DNA of 64,000 nt from a gamma proteobacterium symbiont of Ctena orbiculata (GTDB lineage Bacteria; Pseudomonadota; Gammaproteobacteria; Chromatiales; Chromatiaceae): assembly GCA_003058495.1 (NCBI GenBank), contig QBVC01000032.1, positions 1 to 64,000 on the forward strand, given 5' to 3'. The stretch's first letter is position 1. Every line of letters starts with the position of its first letter. The notes beneath the pieces were generated by a model. That model saw nothing but the letters and a program-made list of their open reading frames with translations, was not told the DNA's origin and searched no databases. This document shows, in pieces, positions 62,875 through 64,000 of the stretch. The position numbers and the translations under genes were made by a program.

Positions 62875-64000
62875 TCAATAGGCTGGTGCTTCCGCCTCAT
62901 AGTGAATCCCGCTGCGCGCCGCCTGATCGCGGATGGCGCCGTAGAGTTTGTGATCCAGCGAGCCCTTGGCTCCGCCCGACTTCTCCACCTCGCGCCTGAG
63001 ATATGCATCGCGTTTTGCCGAGAGGTCACCGATCTCCTTTTGTAACGCCTTTCGCTGCTCGGCCTTTTCAGTGATCAGGCTACGCTGCTCCCCGGGCGCC
63101 ATGGCGCGGATGGAGGCGGGCAGGTGTTCCTTTTCGATGGCATCGAGTTCGACCCGGCCGCTTGCGACATCGTCGACCAGCTCGCTGTCGCCGAGCAGAT
63201 TGGATCTCCCGCTCTTCGAGGCGTTGAAGGTGGCGCGGCGGGCGCGGGATGCCAGGGAGGCCGACTCGTGCAGCTTGTCCGCCGCTTCCTGTTTGCGGCG
63301 CTTCTTCTCCCGCACCTCCTCCGAGCCGTAGTAGAGACGGGTCTCGTCCAGCCGTTTCGAGAGTCTGGCCAGGCTCTCGTCGAAGGGGGTCGTGATCGCC
63401 ACGGCACCGCCGTCCTGATCGACCTGGGCGTACTGACCGAGTCCGGCAGCGGCGATCCTGTTCCAGACCAGCCGGGTCTGGGGACTGCTGCCGGCCTGGA
63501 TGGTGTTGACCACGATGCCCCGGGCATTGGCCTGCTTCAGGGTCTGCGGATATTTCACATCGTCCTGGTAATCCATGTGGGGCGGCGCATCCCCCACCAG
63601 GAATAGGACGCGATAGGCACCCTCCCCCTGGCTCCAGGAGATCCTGTGGAGCGCGTCGTGGAGCGCCTGATTGACGCTCTCCGGGCCGTCACCGCCCCCC
63701 GCGGCGCGAAGATCCATCAGCCTGGCGTAGACCGAGTCGAGATCCTCGGAGAGGTCCACCACCCGGGTCACATACGCATCGCCCCGGTCCCGATAGGCCA
63801 CCAGCCCCATCCTGATCTCCGGGGCGGGCCTTGCCTGGGCCATGGTGGAGGCGATGGACCAGATCTTCTCCTTGGAGGCCTGGATCAGGCCGCTCATGCT
63901 CCCGGTGGTATCCAGCACGAACACCAGCTCGATCCTTGGCGACTGCTGGCTATTGCCGGCTACCACCGGCACCTGAACCGGATCGGCCTGGGTTGGATTG
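62875..64000 (-). CDS. VWA-domain protein (5' end off window)
   Basis: The frame is open to the right edge, so the true start is outside. Visible residues before the candidate GTG at 63972 (NPTQADPVQ) look like the end of a signal or linker. The von Willebrand A domain occupies roughly the first 200 visible residues: MIDAS-like VFVLDTTGSMSGLI, GGGDGPESVNQAL and LFLVGDAPPHMDY, with the usual DxSxS changed to DTTGS. Binding of a divalent metal and protein ligand is expected. The C-terminal 150 residues are charged and coiled-coil-like (EKKRRKQEAADKLHES; LITEKAEQRKALQKEIGDL). Probably periplasmic or surface-exposed. Function unknown. Confidence 0.85.
   Translation of the reverse strand, partial: NPTQADPVQVPVVAGNSQQSPRIELVFVLDTTGSMSGLIQASKEKIWSIASTMAQARPAPEIRMGLVAYRDRGDAYVTRVVDLSEDLDSVYARLMDLRAAGGGDGPESVNQALHDALHRISWSQGEGAYRVLFLVGDAPPHMDYQDDVKYPQTLKQANARGIVVNTIQAGSSPQTRLVWNRIAAAGLGQYAQVDQDGGAVAITTPFDESLARLSKRLDETRLYYGSEEVREKKRRKQEAADKLHESASLASRARRATFNASKSGRSNLLGDSELVDDVASGRVELDAIEKEHLPASIRAMAPGEQRSLITEKAEQRKALQKEIGDLSAKRDAYLRREVEKSGGAKGSLDHKLYGAIRDQAARSGIHYEAEAPAY

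Noticed and set aside
1-64000. CRISPR arrays, insertion sequences, prophage and rRNA/tRNA genes
   Set aside because: I looked on both strands and saw no regularly spaced repeats, transposase or integrase, phage structural genes, or RNA gene signatures.

Overview
The window looks like a chromosomal segment of a gammaproteobacterium. It is fairly GC-rich and gene-dense, with no rRNA, tRNA, phage or insertion-sequence genes that I can see. Family content supports the assignment: an OxyR with both redox cysteines at the Escherichia coli positions 199 and 208, adjacent tamA-tamB, ExeA/GspA with GspB, a MscK-like channel, MarC and a TrpD2/YbiB-type protein. The many periplasm-sensing signalling genes, c-di-GMP enzymes and a zinc-type chemoreceptor fit a free-living or host-associated aquatic bacterium. 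A marine Chromatiales-like lineage is only a guess, because no sulfur or carbon-fixation genes are present to test it.

Left part (1-16.8 kb, all minus strand). A four-gene cassette is read from 8889 to the left edge: a GAF-HlyD protein, a PqqD-like/M50 protease-HlyD fusion, a HlyD-SPOR protein, and a giant DUF4347/LamG/cadherin-like surface protein that runs off the window. Three junctions or overlaps are tight and one 250-base gap may hold a second promoter. No ABC exporter ATPase or TolC is visible. Upstream lie a periplasmic DUF4124-glutaredoxin protein, a TrpD2-like protein, an oxyR gene followed 12 bases later by a haem-oxygenase-fold iron enzyme, a bacteriohemerythrin, a secreted one-haem protein with MopE-type repeats and an acidic tail, and a soluble CZB chemoreceptor.

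Middle part (17-44 kb). A membrane-anchored unknown protein and a PgsA-like synthase precede a signalling block: an orphan periplasmic binding protein, a divergent 2021-residue hybrid histidine kinase with five tandem periplasmic binding domains, an REC-HD-GYP regulator, a two-domain CbiX-like protein and a cyclase-FHA protein. After a MscK-like channel comes a second orphan binding protein that overlaps a CHASE-PAS-GGDEF-EAL gene by four bases. Housekeeping and unknown genes follow (Nudix, unknown, patatin, HAD, methyltransferase, small protein), then gspA-gspB.

Right part (44-64 kb). An AT-rich 0.8 kb gap carries a possible small cysteine protein. Then come tamA-tamB, an NMT1-PAS-GGDEF-EAL protein, a hipBA toxin-antitoxin operon with two matching palindromic operators, marC, an lhr helicase gene broken by a frameshift that looks like a roughly 40-base deletion, an SRPBCC/GyrI-like protein, and a VWA-domain protein cut by the right edge. 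Three copies of a 31-base dispersed repeat lie at 56.5, 56.6 and 62.75 kb; the first two form an inverted pair.

The strongest theme is periplasmic ligand sensing feeding c-di-GMP enzymes, together with export of large surface proteins. Best candidates for undescribed biology are the export/processing cassette at 1-8.9 kb, the five-sensor kinase with its divergent binding protein, the MopE/one-haem/acidic-tail protein, and the oxyR-linked iron enzyme.
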